Positions 1 to 7,162 are shown, counted from the stretch's first letter. The stretch is 13,105 nucleotides of DNA from Crenotrichaceae bacterium (GCA_011322755.1 DRLZ01000115.1:1-13105); one strand, 5' to 3'. Made by a program: numbers and translations. The notes: generated by a model not told the origin, from the sequence alone.

Positions 1-128
1 AGAAAAACAATATCTCCCAACTGATCCTGGGCGAAATCGGAAATACCGATAGTCGCAATACCATCGTCTTCCAGAATTGCCCATTCGTGGGTGGGAGCAT
101 ATTTTATATCGTTAGGTGGTTTAGGCAT
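1..128 (-). CDS. gcvH: Glycine cleavage system H protein, N-terminal part
   Basis: The minus strand from the ATG at 128 reads 42 codons and then leaves the window, so only the N-terminal third is present. The residues include APTHEWAILEDDG and IGISDFAQDQLGDIVF, the conserved start of GcvH: the HEW motif, then the strand G-I-(S/T)-x-x-A-Q-x-x-L-G-D-(I/M)-V-F. GcvH is the lipoyl carrier that shuttles the aminomethyl group between the P, T and L proteins of the glycine cleavage complex in the cytoplasm. The lipoyl-lysine, expected about 20 residues further on, is outside the window. No good Shine-Dalgarno sequence precedes the ATG. The gene is divergent from leuS. No glycine-riboswitch-like leader was recognised upstream. 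Confidence 0.93.
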   Translation of the reverse strand, partial: MPKPPNDIKYAPTHEWAILEDDGIATIGISDFAQDQLGDIVF

Positions 129-185
129 GTGGATAAATAAAAAATTAAGTGGTTACGGGTTTTGAAATAAATGCAGACAAGCTGA

Positions 186-222
186 TTAAGCAACGATTGT
201 AACAGTGTGACTCGTTGCTTAA
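186..222. repeat. 11-bp perfect inverted repeat in the gcvH upstream region
   Basis: The arms TTAAGCAACGA (186-196) and TCGTTGCTTAA (212-222) are exact reverse complements separated by 15 nt. The spacer and the end of one arm contain, on the minus strand, TGTTACAAT (204-196), which looks like an extended -10 box for gcvH. No T-tract follows on either strand, so it is not a typical intrinsic terminator. It could be an operator or an RNA hairpin; this role is inference. Confidence 0.6.
196..204 (-). promoter_or_regulatory. Candidate extended -10 promoter of gcvH
   Basis: The minus strand reads TGTTACAAT, an extended -10 (TGn plus TACAAT, 4-5 of 6 consensus matches), about 70 nt upstream of the gcvH start. 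No convincing -35 lies 16-18 nt further upstream. It sits between the arms of the inverted repeat at 186-222, so a protein bound there would cover it. Assignment is by eye only. Confidence 0.35.
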
Positions 223-310
223 AAGAATGAATTTTCCTGCGCTAATGGCGATCACTCGCAAACAGGCAGTTGAATATTTAAATTAATGATAGACATGCCA
301 AATATATTTC

Positions 311-327
311 TGTAACATTCTGTTACA
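311..327. repeat. 17-bp palindrome TGTAACA-TTC-TGTTACA, operator-like
   Basis: Two 7-bp arms with a 3-nt centre form a symmetric site typical in size for a dimeric repressor. The right arm overlaps TGTTACAAT (321-329), an extended -10 on the plus strand. The same heptamer TGTAACA occurs once more at 198-204 near the gcvH promoter. The binding factor is not known to me. Confidence 0.45.
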
Positions 328-329
328 AT
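321..329 (+). promoter_or_regulatory. Candidate extended -10 promoter reading toward leuS
   Basis: TGTTACAAT gives TG at 321-322 and TACAAT at 324-329. The matching -35 window (around 301-306, AATATA) is poor. Transcription would begin near 336 and meet the terminator at 433-458 after roughly 120 nt. Inference from consensus matching only. Confidence 0.35.
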
Positions 330-335
330 ATAGTC

Positions 336-458
336 TGAACTAAATTAGTAAAGACATGTCAAGCATACAGTTTGCAAGACTTTACAATAACTAAAACAAA
401 GCAATCCGCGTTTTTTTAACGCAATTTAAGATTCTCCGGTGTCTACACCGGAGATTTT
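336..458 (+). ncRNA. Possible small RNA or leuS leader ending in an intrinsic terminator
   Basis: The interval is bounded by a promoter-like extended -10 (321-329) and a strong hairpin with a T-tract (433-463), with no recognised gene between, which is the layout of an intergenic small RNA. It also holds a minor hairpin GCGTT/AACGC (408-412 and 418-422). A 12-codon reading frame (356-394, starting MSSIQFARLYNN) has no clear ribosome binding site. The alternative is a leuS leader with conditional termination; the short frame has only one Leu codon, so classical leucine attenuation is not supported. No known RNA family was recognised. Confidence 0.3.
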
Positions 459-463
459 CTTTT
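433..463 (+). terminator. Rho-independent terminator
   Basis: TCTCCGGTGT (433-442) and ACACCGGAGA (445-454) are exact reverse complements, giving a 9-bp GC-rich stem with a 4-nt loop (442-445), followed directly by TTTTCTTTT. It reads on the plus strand, 250 nt upstream of leuS and with no recognised plus-strand gene before it in the window. Confidence 0.8.
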
Positions 464-709
464 CTTTCCTAATTTGATTTATTCTCCATTTTCTACTCTC
501 ATCAGAATAAAAGCGTGTTCGTTTCGTTTTAACCTGTCGATTACATCAAAGCAAATATCTCGCAACCAGTTGTGCATCTGCACACAAACCTTGTTTTCAC
601 CCCTAACTTTTATTGAAATTGTCCTGTGTATACTTGCTGTTGATCTTTTCGTTTAGATAGTGGTGCTGTATTCTATCCAGACGATTTCTAACAGATTCAT
701 ATTGACGCA
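459..709 (+). other. leuS upstream region without a recognised gene
   Basis: AT-rich sequence between the terminator and leuS. It holds a small palindrome TGTGCA-TC-TGCACA (571-584) and a fair -10-like box TATACT (629-634) without a well-spaced -35. A reading frame at 474-656 starts at a non-ATG codon and has no protein-like features, so it is not called. This is the likely location of the leuS promoter, but I cannot fix it. Confidence 0.4.
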
Positions 710-3184
710 ATGGAAAACCAGTACAACCCTCAACACGTTGAAGAAAAAGCACAGCATTTTTGGGAACATAACAAAACGTTTCAAGCAATCGAGTCTTCAA
801 AAAAACCAAAATACTATTGTCTGTCGATGTTCCCCTATCCCAGTGGTCAGTTACATATGGGACATGTGCGAAACTACACAATTGGTGATGTCATCAGCCG
901 TTATCAGCGTATGCAAGGTAAGAATGTCATGCAGCCAATGGGCTGGGATGCATTTGGACTGCCTGCTGAAAATGCTGCAATGGCACATGGTGTCCATCCT
1001 GCCGACTGGACTTACGACAACATTGCATATATGCGAGACCAGCTCAAACGCCTGGGATTTGGTTACGACTGGACTCGCGATCTGGCAACCTGTGATCCTG
1101 ACTATTATCGCTGGGAACAATGGTTTTTTCTGCGTTTGTTCGAAAAAGGTATCGCTTATAAAAAAACCTCTGCCGTCAACTGGTGCCCGAATGACCAGAC
1201 AGTATTAGCCAACGAACAAGTCATCGACGGCTGTTGCTGGCGCTGTGATACAGCTGTTGAACGCAAGGAAATACCACAGTGGTTTTTACGCATTACTGAT
1301 TATGCTGACGAGCTGCTGGAATCACTGGACAAACTCGATGGCTGGCCGGAGAAAGTCCGCACCATGCAGCGTAACTGGATTGGTCGCTCGCAAGGCGTTG
1401 AGCTGGATTTTGCAGTTGAAGGTCATTCGAATTCACTCACTGTTTACACAACGCGCCCTGACACGTTAATGGGTGTCACCTATGTTGCTGTTGCTGCAGA
1501 GCATCCTCTGGCAACGCTGGCAGCTGAATCCAGTACAACAATCGCTGACTTTGTTCAATCCTGCAAGGTAACCCAGGCGTCTGAAGCAACGCTGGAAACC
1601 ATGGAGAAAAAAGGCATAGACTCCGGGTTTACAGCAATCCATCCGATTAGCGGAAAACAAGTACCCATCTGGATCGCTAACTTTGTATTGATGGGATATG
1701 GTACGGGTGCGGTGATGGCTGTGCCTGCCCATGATCAGCGAGATTACGAATTTGCACGACAATATGCGCTAAATATTGAACAAGTCATCATTCCTGCGGA
1801 CGGCTCATCTTTTGACTGCTCGGAAAGTGCATACACAGAAAAAGGTAGGTTAACCAACTCGGGTCAGTTTGATGATTTGAGTTCAGAAGATGCATTTGAA
1901 GCTATCGCCAAGGTGTTGCAGGATTCAGGGCATGGCAAAAAAACCACCAATTATCGATTGCGTGACTGGGGAGTTTCCAGGCAGCGTTACTGGGGAGCAC
2001 CAATCCCGATAATTTATTGTGATGATTGTGGTGCTGTTCCTGTTCCCGAAACGGATTTGCCGGTGACGCTTCCCAAAGATGTTGAATTGTCCGGTTCAGG
2101 TTCACCTTTGGTCGGTCATCAGCAATTTGTTAACACCAGCTGTCCAAAGTGTGGAAAAGCAGCACAACGTGAAACTGATACCTTTGATACATTTATGGAA
2201 TCTTCCTGGTATTTTGCGCGTTTTGCCTGCCCGGATAATCAACAAAACATGCTGGATGAACGTGCGGATTTCTGGTTACCTGTTGACCAGTATATCGGCG
2301 GTATCGAACATGCAATCCTGCATTTACTGTATGCGCGGTTTTACACCAAATTACTGCGTGATGAAGGCGTGATTACGCATGATGAGCCATTTGCCAATTT
2401 ACTGACACAAGGTATGGTTCTGAAAGACGGCGCCAAGATGTCAAAATCAAAGGGTAACACTGTTGATCCACAAGATTTAATCGAACGCTATGGCGCAGAC
2501 ACAGTCCGGCTGTTTACCATGTTTGCTGCACCTCCCGAACAATCGCTTGAGTGGTCGGAAAGTGGCGTCGAAGGTGCTTATCGATTTCTGAAACGCCTCT
2601 GGAAACAGGTCACTGATTTTATCAACAACCATCAGCAAATTCCTGAACTGGATGCGACACTGTTGACACCAGAACAAAGTGACTTGAGACGAAAAACATA
2701 TCAGACCCTGGACAAGGCAACTCGTGATATTGGCAAGCGAAAAACCTTTAACACCGTTATTGCAGCCAATATGGAATTGTTGAATAGCATCTCCAGATTT
2801 GCGGACAATCAGGCAGCAGAAGCGAATCAACAACAGGGAGTCGCCGTACGCCATGAAGCACTGGAGCTAATTGTGCTCATGTTATCTCCAATTATTCCGC
2901 ACATGTGTCATGCGTTGTGGCTTGCATTGGGACACACCGAACCAGTGGTTGATGTTGCCTGGCCAAGCGTTGATGAGACGGCTCTGCAACAAGATGCCGT
3001 CGAACTGGTTGTACAAGTGAACGGGAAACGCAGGGGAAGTATCGAAGTTTCAACCAATGCGTCTAAGGATGAGATCGAACAGATTGCAATACAAAACAAC
3101 CAGATTCAGCGTTTTATAGAAGGGAAGCAGGTGAAGAGAGTGATTGTCGTGCCTGGACGATTAATCAATATTGTTGTGGGCTGA
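710..3184 (+). CDS. leuS: Leucyl-tRNA synthetase
   Basis: Cytoplasmic class I aminoacyl-tRNA synthetase charging tRNA-Leu with leucine, 824 residues, slightly shorter than the E. coli enzyme (860). The HIGH signature is HMGH at residues 49-52 and the KMSKS loop is at 576-580 within GAKMSKSKGN. The inserted CP1 editing domain shows the threonine-rich TTRPDT (247-252) and YGTGAVMAVPAHDQRD with the editing aspartate at 342, so hydrolytic proofreading should be intact. Cysteine pairs CWRC and CDDC...CPKC suggest zinc-binding insertions. The end (VELVVQVNGKRRG to VPGRLINIVVG) is the conserved C-terminal tRNA-binding domain. No strong Shine-Dalgarno precedes the ATG, but the N-terminus MENQYNPQHVEEKAQHFW matches the family start. 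It is followed 22 nt later by lptE, as in many gammaproteobacteria. Confidence 0.98.
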   Translation: MENQYNPQHVEEKAQHFWEHNKTFQAIESSKKPKYYCLSMFPYPSGQLHMGHVRNYTIGDVISRYQRMQGKNVMQPMGWDAFGLPAENAAMAHGVHPADWTYDNIAYMRDQLKRLGFGYDWTRDLATCDPDYYRWEQWFFLRLFEKGIAYKKTSAVNWCPNDQTVLANEQVIDGCCWRCDTAVERKEIPQWFLRITDYADELLESLDKLDGWPEKVRTMQRNWIGRSQGVELDFAVEGHSNSLTVYTTRPDTLMGVTYVAVAAEHPLATLAAESSTTIADFVQSCKVTQASEATLETMEKKGIDSGFTAIHPISGKQVPIWIANFVLMGYGTGAVMAVPAHDQRDYEFARQYALNIEQVIIPADGSSFDCSESAYTEKGRLTNSGQFDDLSSEDAFEAIAKVLQDSGHGKKTTNYRLRDWGVSRQRYWGAPIPIIYCDDCGAVPVPETDLPVTLPKDVELSGSGSPLVGHQQFVNTSCPKCGKAAQRETDTFDTFMESSWYFARFACPDNQQNMLDERADFWLPVDQYIGGIEHAILHLLYARFYTKLLRDEGVITHDEPFANLLTQGMVLKDGAKMSKSKGNTVDPQDLIERYGADTVRLFTMFAAPPEQSLEWSESGVEGAYRFLKRLWKQVTDFINNHQQIPELDATLLTPEQSDLRRKTYQTLDKATRDIGKRKTFNTVIAANMELLNSISRFADNQAAEANQQQGVAVRHEALELIVLMLSPIIPHMCHALWLALGHTEPVVDVAWPSVDETALQQDAVELVVQVNGKRRGSIEVSTNASKDEIEQIAIQNNQIQRFIEGKQVKRVIVVPGRLINIVVG

Positions 3185-3206
3185 CATTTTTATAATCGAG
3201 GAAATT

Positions 3207-3740
3207 ATGAGTAAACAACACTTTCAGATAGTATTAATCGCTCTTAGCATCTCCTTGCTCACAGGATGTGGATTACGCTTAAAAGGTTCTGGAGCGTTAC
3301 CAACAGCAACCAAGCGCATCTATGTAACAGGTATCCCTGCATACAACCTATTCACACGCCAGCTACAAACAACACTTGAATTAAGTGGCGGGCAACTTAC
3401 CCGCAAACCAGAAGCATCTGATTTACATCTTCATGTCATCGATCAGCGCCGGACTCGACGTGAACTGTCTTTGAGTCAACGAGGAAAAGCCAATGAATAT
3501 GAGCTTACTTTTAAAATTAATTTTGAAGTAGTCAACAACGATGGTCAACAAATCATGCCGAGTCAAACCATTTCAATCTCCCGGGATTATTTTAACCAGC
3601 AGCTACGGGTTCTCGGTAAAGCAAACGAAGAAGAAACAATCTGGCAGGATATTTATAAAACCGCTGTGAATAACTTTTTGCAACGCCTGGATATTGCTTT
3701 GAAGCAACCGGTGACAGATGCTGAAAATGAAAAACAATAA
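3207..3740 (+). CDS. lptE: LPS-assembly lipoprotein LptE
   Basis: Outer-membrane lipoprotein of 177 residues that plugs the LptD barrel and completes lipopolysaccharide export to the cell surface. The N-terminus is a short lipoprotein signal ending in the lipobox L-T-G-C, with Cys21 as the lipidated residue, followed by GLRLKGSGALP, the usual LptE start (G-F/L-x-L-R/K-G). The body has the family pattern: YVTGIPAYNLFTRQL, the LHVIDQRRTRRELSLSQRGKANEYEL strand region, and RDYFNQQLRVLGKANEEETIWQDIY near the end. The start is the ATG at 3207 because GAGGA lies a few bases upstream; an earlier in-frame start at 3171 overlaps leuS and would spoil the signal peptide. It lies between leuS and holA with short gaps, consistent with co-transcription. 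Confidence 0.95.
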   Translation: MSKQHFQIVLIALSISLLTGCGLRLKGSGALPTATKRIYVTGIPAYNLFTRQLQTTLELSGGQLTRKPEASDLHLHVIDQRRTRRELSLSQRGKANEYELTFKINFEVVNNDGQQIMPSQTISISRDYFNQQLRVLGKANEEETIWQDIYKTAVNNFLQRLDIALKQPVTDAENEKQ

Positions 3741-3760
3741 ACACAATCAGTCTCTTCCGA

Positions 3761-4813
3761 ATGCTGTTTCCTGTTGAGCAACTCAAATTAAATTTTGAAA
3801 AAAAACTGCTTCCTGTTTATTTCTTTCATGGTGAAGAACCTCAGCAACTTACCGAGGCACTTGACCTGATTCGAACGATTGCTTCCAGCAAGGGCTTTTC
3901 AGAACGGATTACATTATTTACAGAAAGTCGTTTTGACTGGACTGAGCTGAACTCAGCACTTGATATCAGCCCCTTGTTTTCAAGCAAAACAGTTGTAGAT
4001 TTACGTTTGACTGGAAATCAGCCAAACAATACCGGATCAGCCATTCTTAAAAACTATTTATCCAAACCTAATCCAGATATTATTCTATTGTTGAGTGCGG
4101 AAAAATTATCTAAAACAGTTGCAAAAGCCAGCTGGTTAAAACAGATAAAATCTGTCGGACTGGTTCAGCAATTTAAGCCGTTTTCAGGCAAACAACTACT
4201 GGAATGGCTGACACACCGCGCACATCAAAAAGGCCTGTGTATCGAGCGCGACAGCATCAATCTACTCGCAGCCAGAGTCGAAGGCAATCAACTGGCTGCG
4301 GCACAGGAAATTGATAAATTATATCTGGATTATGGGCAAAAAAAACTTACCAGTGCGGAAATTGAACAATGGGTTGCTGATCAGTCCCGCTATGATGTAT
4401 TTGCCTGGGTTGAAAGCACTCTGGAAGGACGATTATCCCGTAGTCAGCGTATACTCACGCGGATGAAATTAGAAGGCATAGCGCCAGTACTGGTGATATG
4501 GGCAATCACACGTGAGCTACGCCTGCTTATAAAGCTATCTGAAAAAACGACAAACCCCGGTCCATCTGTTTTTCAAAAAGCCGGGGTTTGGGGAAAACGA
4601 AAGCAAGTCCTTCAGAGTGCAATGGCTCGACTGGATCATTCGTTGTTACTGGAATCCCTTAAATACTGTAGCTATATTGACCGGGTTGTTAAAGGTAGTG
4701 AATACGGCAATGCCTGGCAATGCCTCAGTGAGCTGTGTTCAGTGATTGCTAATGCTCCAAAGCAGGTAGTAACAATTGAACTCCGTGATCAACTTTCACT
4801 CAAATTCACATAA
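3761..4813 (+). CDS. holA: DNA polymerase III delta subunit
   Basis: Delta subunit of the clamp loader, the wrench that opens the beta sliding clamp; 350 residues against 343 in E. coli. Visible family features are VYFFHGEEPQQLTEAL near the start (degenerate AAA+ fold without a P-loop), the LF pair at residues 72-73 in LDISPLFSSKTVV, matching the position of the beta-binding Leu-Phe of E. coli delta, and the C-terminal collar region with FAWVESTLEGRLSRS and VLVIWAITRELRLL. The start follows the lptE stop by 20 nt without a clear Shine-Dalgarno, so coupling to lptE translation is plausible. The coding sequence contains a long perfect inverted repeat (4551-4590). The gene that often follows, nadD, is absent here. 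Confidence 0.95.
   Translation: MLFPVEQLKLNFEKKLLPVYFFHGEEPQQLTEALDLIRTIASSKGFSERITLFTESRFDWTELNSALDISPLFSSKTVVDLRLTGNQPNNTGSAILKNYLSKPNPDIILLLSAEKLSKTVAKASWLKQIKSVGLVQQFKPFSGKQLLEWLTHRAHQKGLCIERDSINLLAARVEGNQLAAAQEIDKLYLDYGQKKLTSAEIEQWVADQSRYDVFAWVESTLEGRLSRSQRILTRMKLEGIAPVLVIWAITRELRLLIKLSEKTTNPGPSVFQKAGVWGKRKQVLQSAMARLDHSLLLESLKYCSYIDRVVKGSEYGNAWQCLSELCSVIANAPKQVVTIELRDQLSLKFT
4551..4590. repeat. 10-bp perfect inverted repeat inside holA
   Basis: CAAACCCCGG (4551-4560) and CCGGGGTTTG (4581-4590) are exact reverse complements around a 20-nt loop that itself contains TTTTT-C-AAAAA. The encoded residues (NPGPSVFQKAGVWGKRKQ) align with normal delta-subunit sequence, so this is not an inserted element. 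It could form a stable mRNA hairpin. Confidence 0.6.
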
Positions 4814-5062
4814 ATCATACAGTGAATTGAAAATAGATTGTTCATTTAACTTTCGCTAATCCGGACACCTTAGCTTCTATCCATTACAATGAGCGTACAC
4901 TTATTAAGATCATTTATTTCTGTAAACGATTCCCAATAATATTTTATATCACCACTATTTTTATCAGAAATATGCCATGTTCATAATCAATTGTCAGGTA
5001 TCTATTAGATACAATTCATATCACCTAGATTTTTCGAACTCATAGCTACTGTTAATACGAAT
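4814..5062 (+). other. Intergenic region between holA and the Wzz-like gene
   Basis: AT-rich, no gene seen. No GC-rich terminator follows holA. A small palindrome GTATCT-ATT-AGATAC (4999-5013) lies 50 nt upstream of the next start. TTGTCA (4993-4998) is a fair -35 whose spacer would contain that palindrome; the -10 expected at 5016-5022 is poor. This may be the promoter region of the Wzz-like gene. Confidence 0.35.
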
Positions 5063-6469
5063 ATGCAAGAACAAAACAAGATTCAAACTGGTTCAATGAC
5101 AAACATCAATCCGTCAATGATGATTTATCAACATGAAACAATTGACATGATTGACATATTGATAAAGTTGCTAAGACGCAAACATATTTTGTTATGGAGT
5201 TTATTCTTTTCTTTGATAGCCGGAGTTGCATATCTCTATACCAAATCACGTGTTTATTCATACGTGACTGCCATTGAAATCGGGTCACAGATGACAGAAA
5301 CAGGAACTCAGGTTTTTTTTGAAAATGCACAAACTGTAAAAAGTAAATTGAATACTGCATATATTCCTCAGGTATTACATAACTATGCAAAGACTCATCC
5401 GGATAATCGACAAGTTAAAGATCTTAAATTTAATGTTGTTGTTCCTAAATTAAGCAAGCTTATTGTTTTAAGAGCACAAGGCAAACAAAATCAATCTGAA
5501 ATGTTACTGGAAATTGAGCAGCAGATAATCGATGCTGTCACAAAAGATCATGCACGGATTTTAAATGTGATTCGTTCATCGATTTTCAAAAAGAAAGCAG
5601 ATGCTGAAGCCGAGCTTGCCTATTTGCAAAATGAAAAGGTGTTTGATGTTACCCGGAAACAGTTACAGGCCAAACTGGTGACTGCACAATCTGAATACGA
5701 CAGTATTCTGGAACCAGGCCTGGTTAAAGTAAAACGCAAAGTGTTAGAAAACACCTTGAAAGGTGTAAAAAATAAACTGGAATTATTGATTGATCAAGGT
5801 AAAAAATTATCGTTAGATCGAGTTCATCTACAGAAAGCTGAAACAAAAATATCTGAGAAAGTCGAAGCGATCAAACAACAAATTCAACAAAGTTTTGGCA
5901 AAAGAGATCAAGCTGTCAAGGACGTCACCAATCCAACTCAGGCCATGACATTATTAATGATCGACAGTGAAATACAGCAGGCTAGGAGATTTCTGACAAA
6001 ACTGGAAGAGCAATTATTCATTAAGATGGCTAATCGGTTATCTAAACAAGAGGTTCTCATTAAAGACAACCAACGGCAGCAGAATGCGACTCAAGATAAA
6101 ATAAGAAAAATAGAACTTGATCTACTCAATTTTGATAAAAAACTGAATCTGGAAGGGGCTCCTGTTCGTGCTGACATCGAGCAGGTACAAGCTGAGCTCT
6201 CCGGAATACAAGTCGATCGTGATCGAAATATACAACAACAAGTACAAAAAATTCAGGATTTAAAAATTCAGATAGACAATCTGAGTCCTACTCGCAGTGT
6301 AGCAGCACCAATGCAATCATTAAATCCACTGGGAATGGGGCGCTTTAAAACCCTGGCAATATTTGCATTATTGGGTATCGCGATCGGTTTTGTTTTAATC
6401 GTTATTCTTGAAATGACGGAGAGTGCTAGAACACGTATGAAGACACTTGAAAAAGGGAGAGTTAATTGA
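5063..6469 (+). CDS. Wzz-type polysaccharide co-polymerase (chain-length determinant family)
   Basis: A 468-residue inner-membrane protein with the architecture of polysaccharide co-polymerases. There is a cytoplasmic N-terminus with ETIDMIDILIKLLRRK, a first membrane helix at about residues 42-60, a long periplasmic part, and a second membrane helix at about 429-449 preceded by a proline-containing stretch (SPTRSVAAPMQSLNPLG), a hallmark of the family next to TM2. The periplasmic part (about 145-400) is rich in K, E, Q and heptad-like and should form long coiled coils. The short C-terminal tail carries no Walker-type tyrosine kinase domain. Such proteins set the chain length of O-antigen or exopolysaccharide made by a Wzy polymerase; here no polymerase, flippase or glycosyltransferase is nearby, so the partner is unknown. 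Several in-frame ATGs (residues 12, 19, 20, 29) make the true start uncertain; no clear Shine-Dalgarno precedes any of them. Confidence 0.8.
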   Translation: MQEQNKIQTGSMTNINPSMMIYQHETIDMIDILIKLLRRKHILLWSLFFSLIAGVAYLYTKSRVYSYVTAIEIGSQMTETGTQVFFENAQTVKSKLNTAYIPQVLHNYAKTHPDNRQVKDLKFNVVVPKLSKLIVLRAQGKQNQSEMLLEIEQQIIDAVTKDHARILNVIRSSIFKKKADAEAELAYLQNEKVFDVTRKQLQAKLVTAQSEYDSILEPGLVKVKRKVLENTLKGVKNKLELLIDQGKKLSLDRVHLQKAETKISEKVEAIKQQIQQSFGKRDQAVKDVTNPTQAMTLLMIDSEIQQARRFLTKLEEQLFIKMANRLSKQEVLIKDNQRQQNATQDKIRKIELDLLNFDKKLNLEGAPVRADIEQVQAELSGIQVDRDRNIQQQVQKIQDLKIQIDNLSPTRSVAAPMQSLNPLGMGRFKTLAIFALLGIAIGFVLIVILEMTESARTRMKTLEKGRVN

Positions 6470-6476
6470 AAAAGAC

Positions 6477-6509
6477 AGTTTTATTTTTAAAACTTAGATT
6501 CAACTAAGT
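6477..6509. repeat. AT-rich inverted repeats after the Wzz-like gene
   Basis: Two adjacent small hairpins lie between the Wzz-like stop and the minus-strand relic gene: AGTTTTA-TTTT-TAAAACT (6477-6494) and ACTTAG/CTAAGT (6492-6497 and 6504-6509). Read on the minus strand the second is followed by TTTT, so they could be weak terminators for converging transcription. They lack the GC-rich stem of a strong terminator. Confidence 0.3.
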
Positions 6510-6953
6510 GCAATTAATTTGATTAAAGAAGCGGATCCCAATGTCATTAAGTTAAGTGCTGAGCTATTAATTTCTTCGCCCTCTTGTAATGACAATAAAA
6601 ATTCTATTTTTCGATTTTGCATTTGACCGGCTATAACTTCTGTCTTTTCGTATGGGTTCTATTGTACGATCCATGTAATCAAATAGTTCTATTAATCTAC
6701 ACAGTGTCTCTGAGTTGAAAGTGCAAGGGGTTCGATAACCGTGTTTTTCATTTTTGAAAGAGCCTGTGCGAAGTTGACCTGATCGTCATGTTTGCGATGA
6801 ATCGTTTCTTTATCAATGTGTACTTGAGCGGCGTTAGCTGCCATAGAAGTCTGATAAGTTGTCAATACCTTGGCATAAAAATCTCACGCAATAATTGACA
6901 TGGTTGTTTTTAAGAGTAATGACAGGTTGGCTTGGTCCTGGGTCCTTGCTCAT
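6500..6953 (-). pseudogene. Decayed gene of unknown function with several frameshifts
   Basis: Read on the minus strand, protein-like sequence passes from frame to frame. From an ATG at 6953 one frame gives MSKDPGPSQPVITLKNNHVN and continues to NLSDFYGS. A second frame then gives MAANAAQVHIDKETIHRKHD and continues through NFAQALSKMKNTVIEPLALSTQ. A third gives SETLCRLIELFDYMDRTIEP. The second frame then resumes with EVIAGQMQNRKIEFLLSLQ and GEEINSSALNLMTLGSASL, to a TGA at 6500. The second and last pieces share a frame, so the middle switch is a pair of compensating one-base changes. The joined product would be about 150 residues, hydrophilic, probably helical. I do not recognise the family. 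Chance short frames cannot be excluded, but the consecutive non-overlapping open pieces with ordinary composition favour a relic. It lies beside the IS relic. Confidence 0.4.
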
Positions 6954-7118
6954 GAATATTATTAAGACCTGTAGTTATGCGAAAGAACGCTTAAAATCAA
7001 TGTGCTGGTGAATAAACAACCTGTGATGTTATCACTAGACAAAAATCTAGCTGAAGATTGATTTGTACGAATGCAACTAATGCAGACTAACATGGTCACA
7101 GACAAAGAAATTAAAGTT
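6954..7118. other. Decayed intergenic DNA between two relics
   Basis: No gene is supported. A short plus-strand open piece ending KINVLVNKQPVMLSLDKNLAED (stop near 7061) could be another fragment but is too short to assign. The sequence separates the unknown minus-strand relic from the IS200/IS605 relic. Confidence 0.3.
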
Positions 7119-7139
7119 CCCGATAGGGGATCGGTAGAT

Positions 7140-7162
7140 CCCACACCTTTAGGGGGGGTGGG
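7140..7162. repeat. Left subterminal hairpin of the IS200/IS605 relic
   Basis: CCCAC (7140-7144) pairs with GTGGG (7158-7162), and CC (7146-7147) can pair with two of the inner G residues, leaving a TTTA-containing loop. The mispaired A at 7145 and a run of seven G at 7152-7158 suggest decay of an originally longer stem. Confidence 0.55.

Noticed and set aside
186..222. Inverted repeat as a terminator
   Set aside because: The stem is AT-rich at its base, the loop is 15 nt, and no T-tract follows on either strand.
129..300. Glycine riboswitch upstream of gcvH
   Set aside because: The conserved glycine aptamer core was not seen on the minus strand; only the inverted repeat and a promoter-like box are present.
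356..394. A 12-codon frame as a leucine attenuation leader peptide for leuS
   Set aside because: It has only one Leu codon, no clear Shine-Dalgarno, and no visible alternative pairing with the terminator stem.
474..656. Plus-strand open frame of 60 codons upstream of leuS
   Set aside because: It has a non-ATG start, no ribosome binding site, a Cys/Phe/Ile-rich composition typical of translated AT-rich noncoding DNA, and no recognisable motif.
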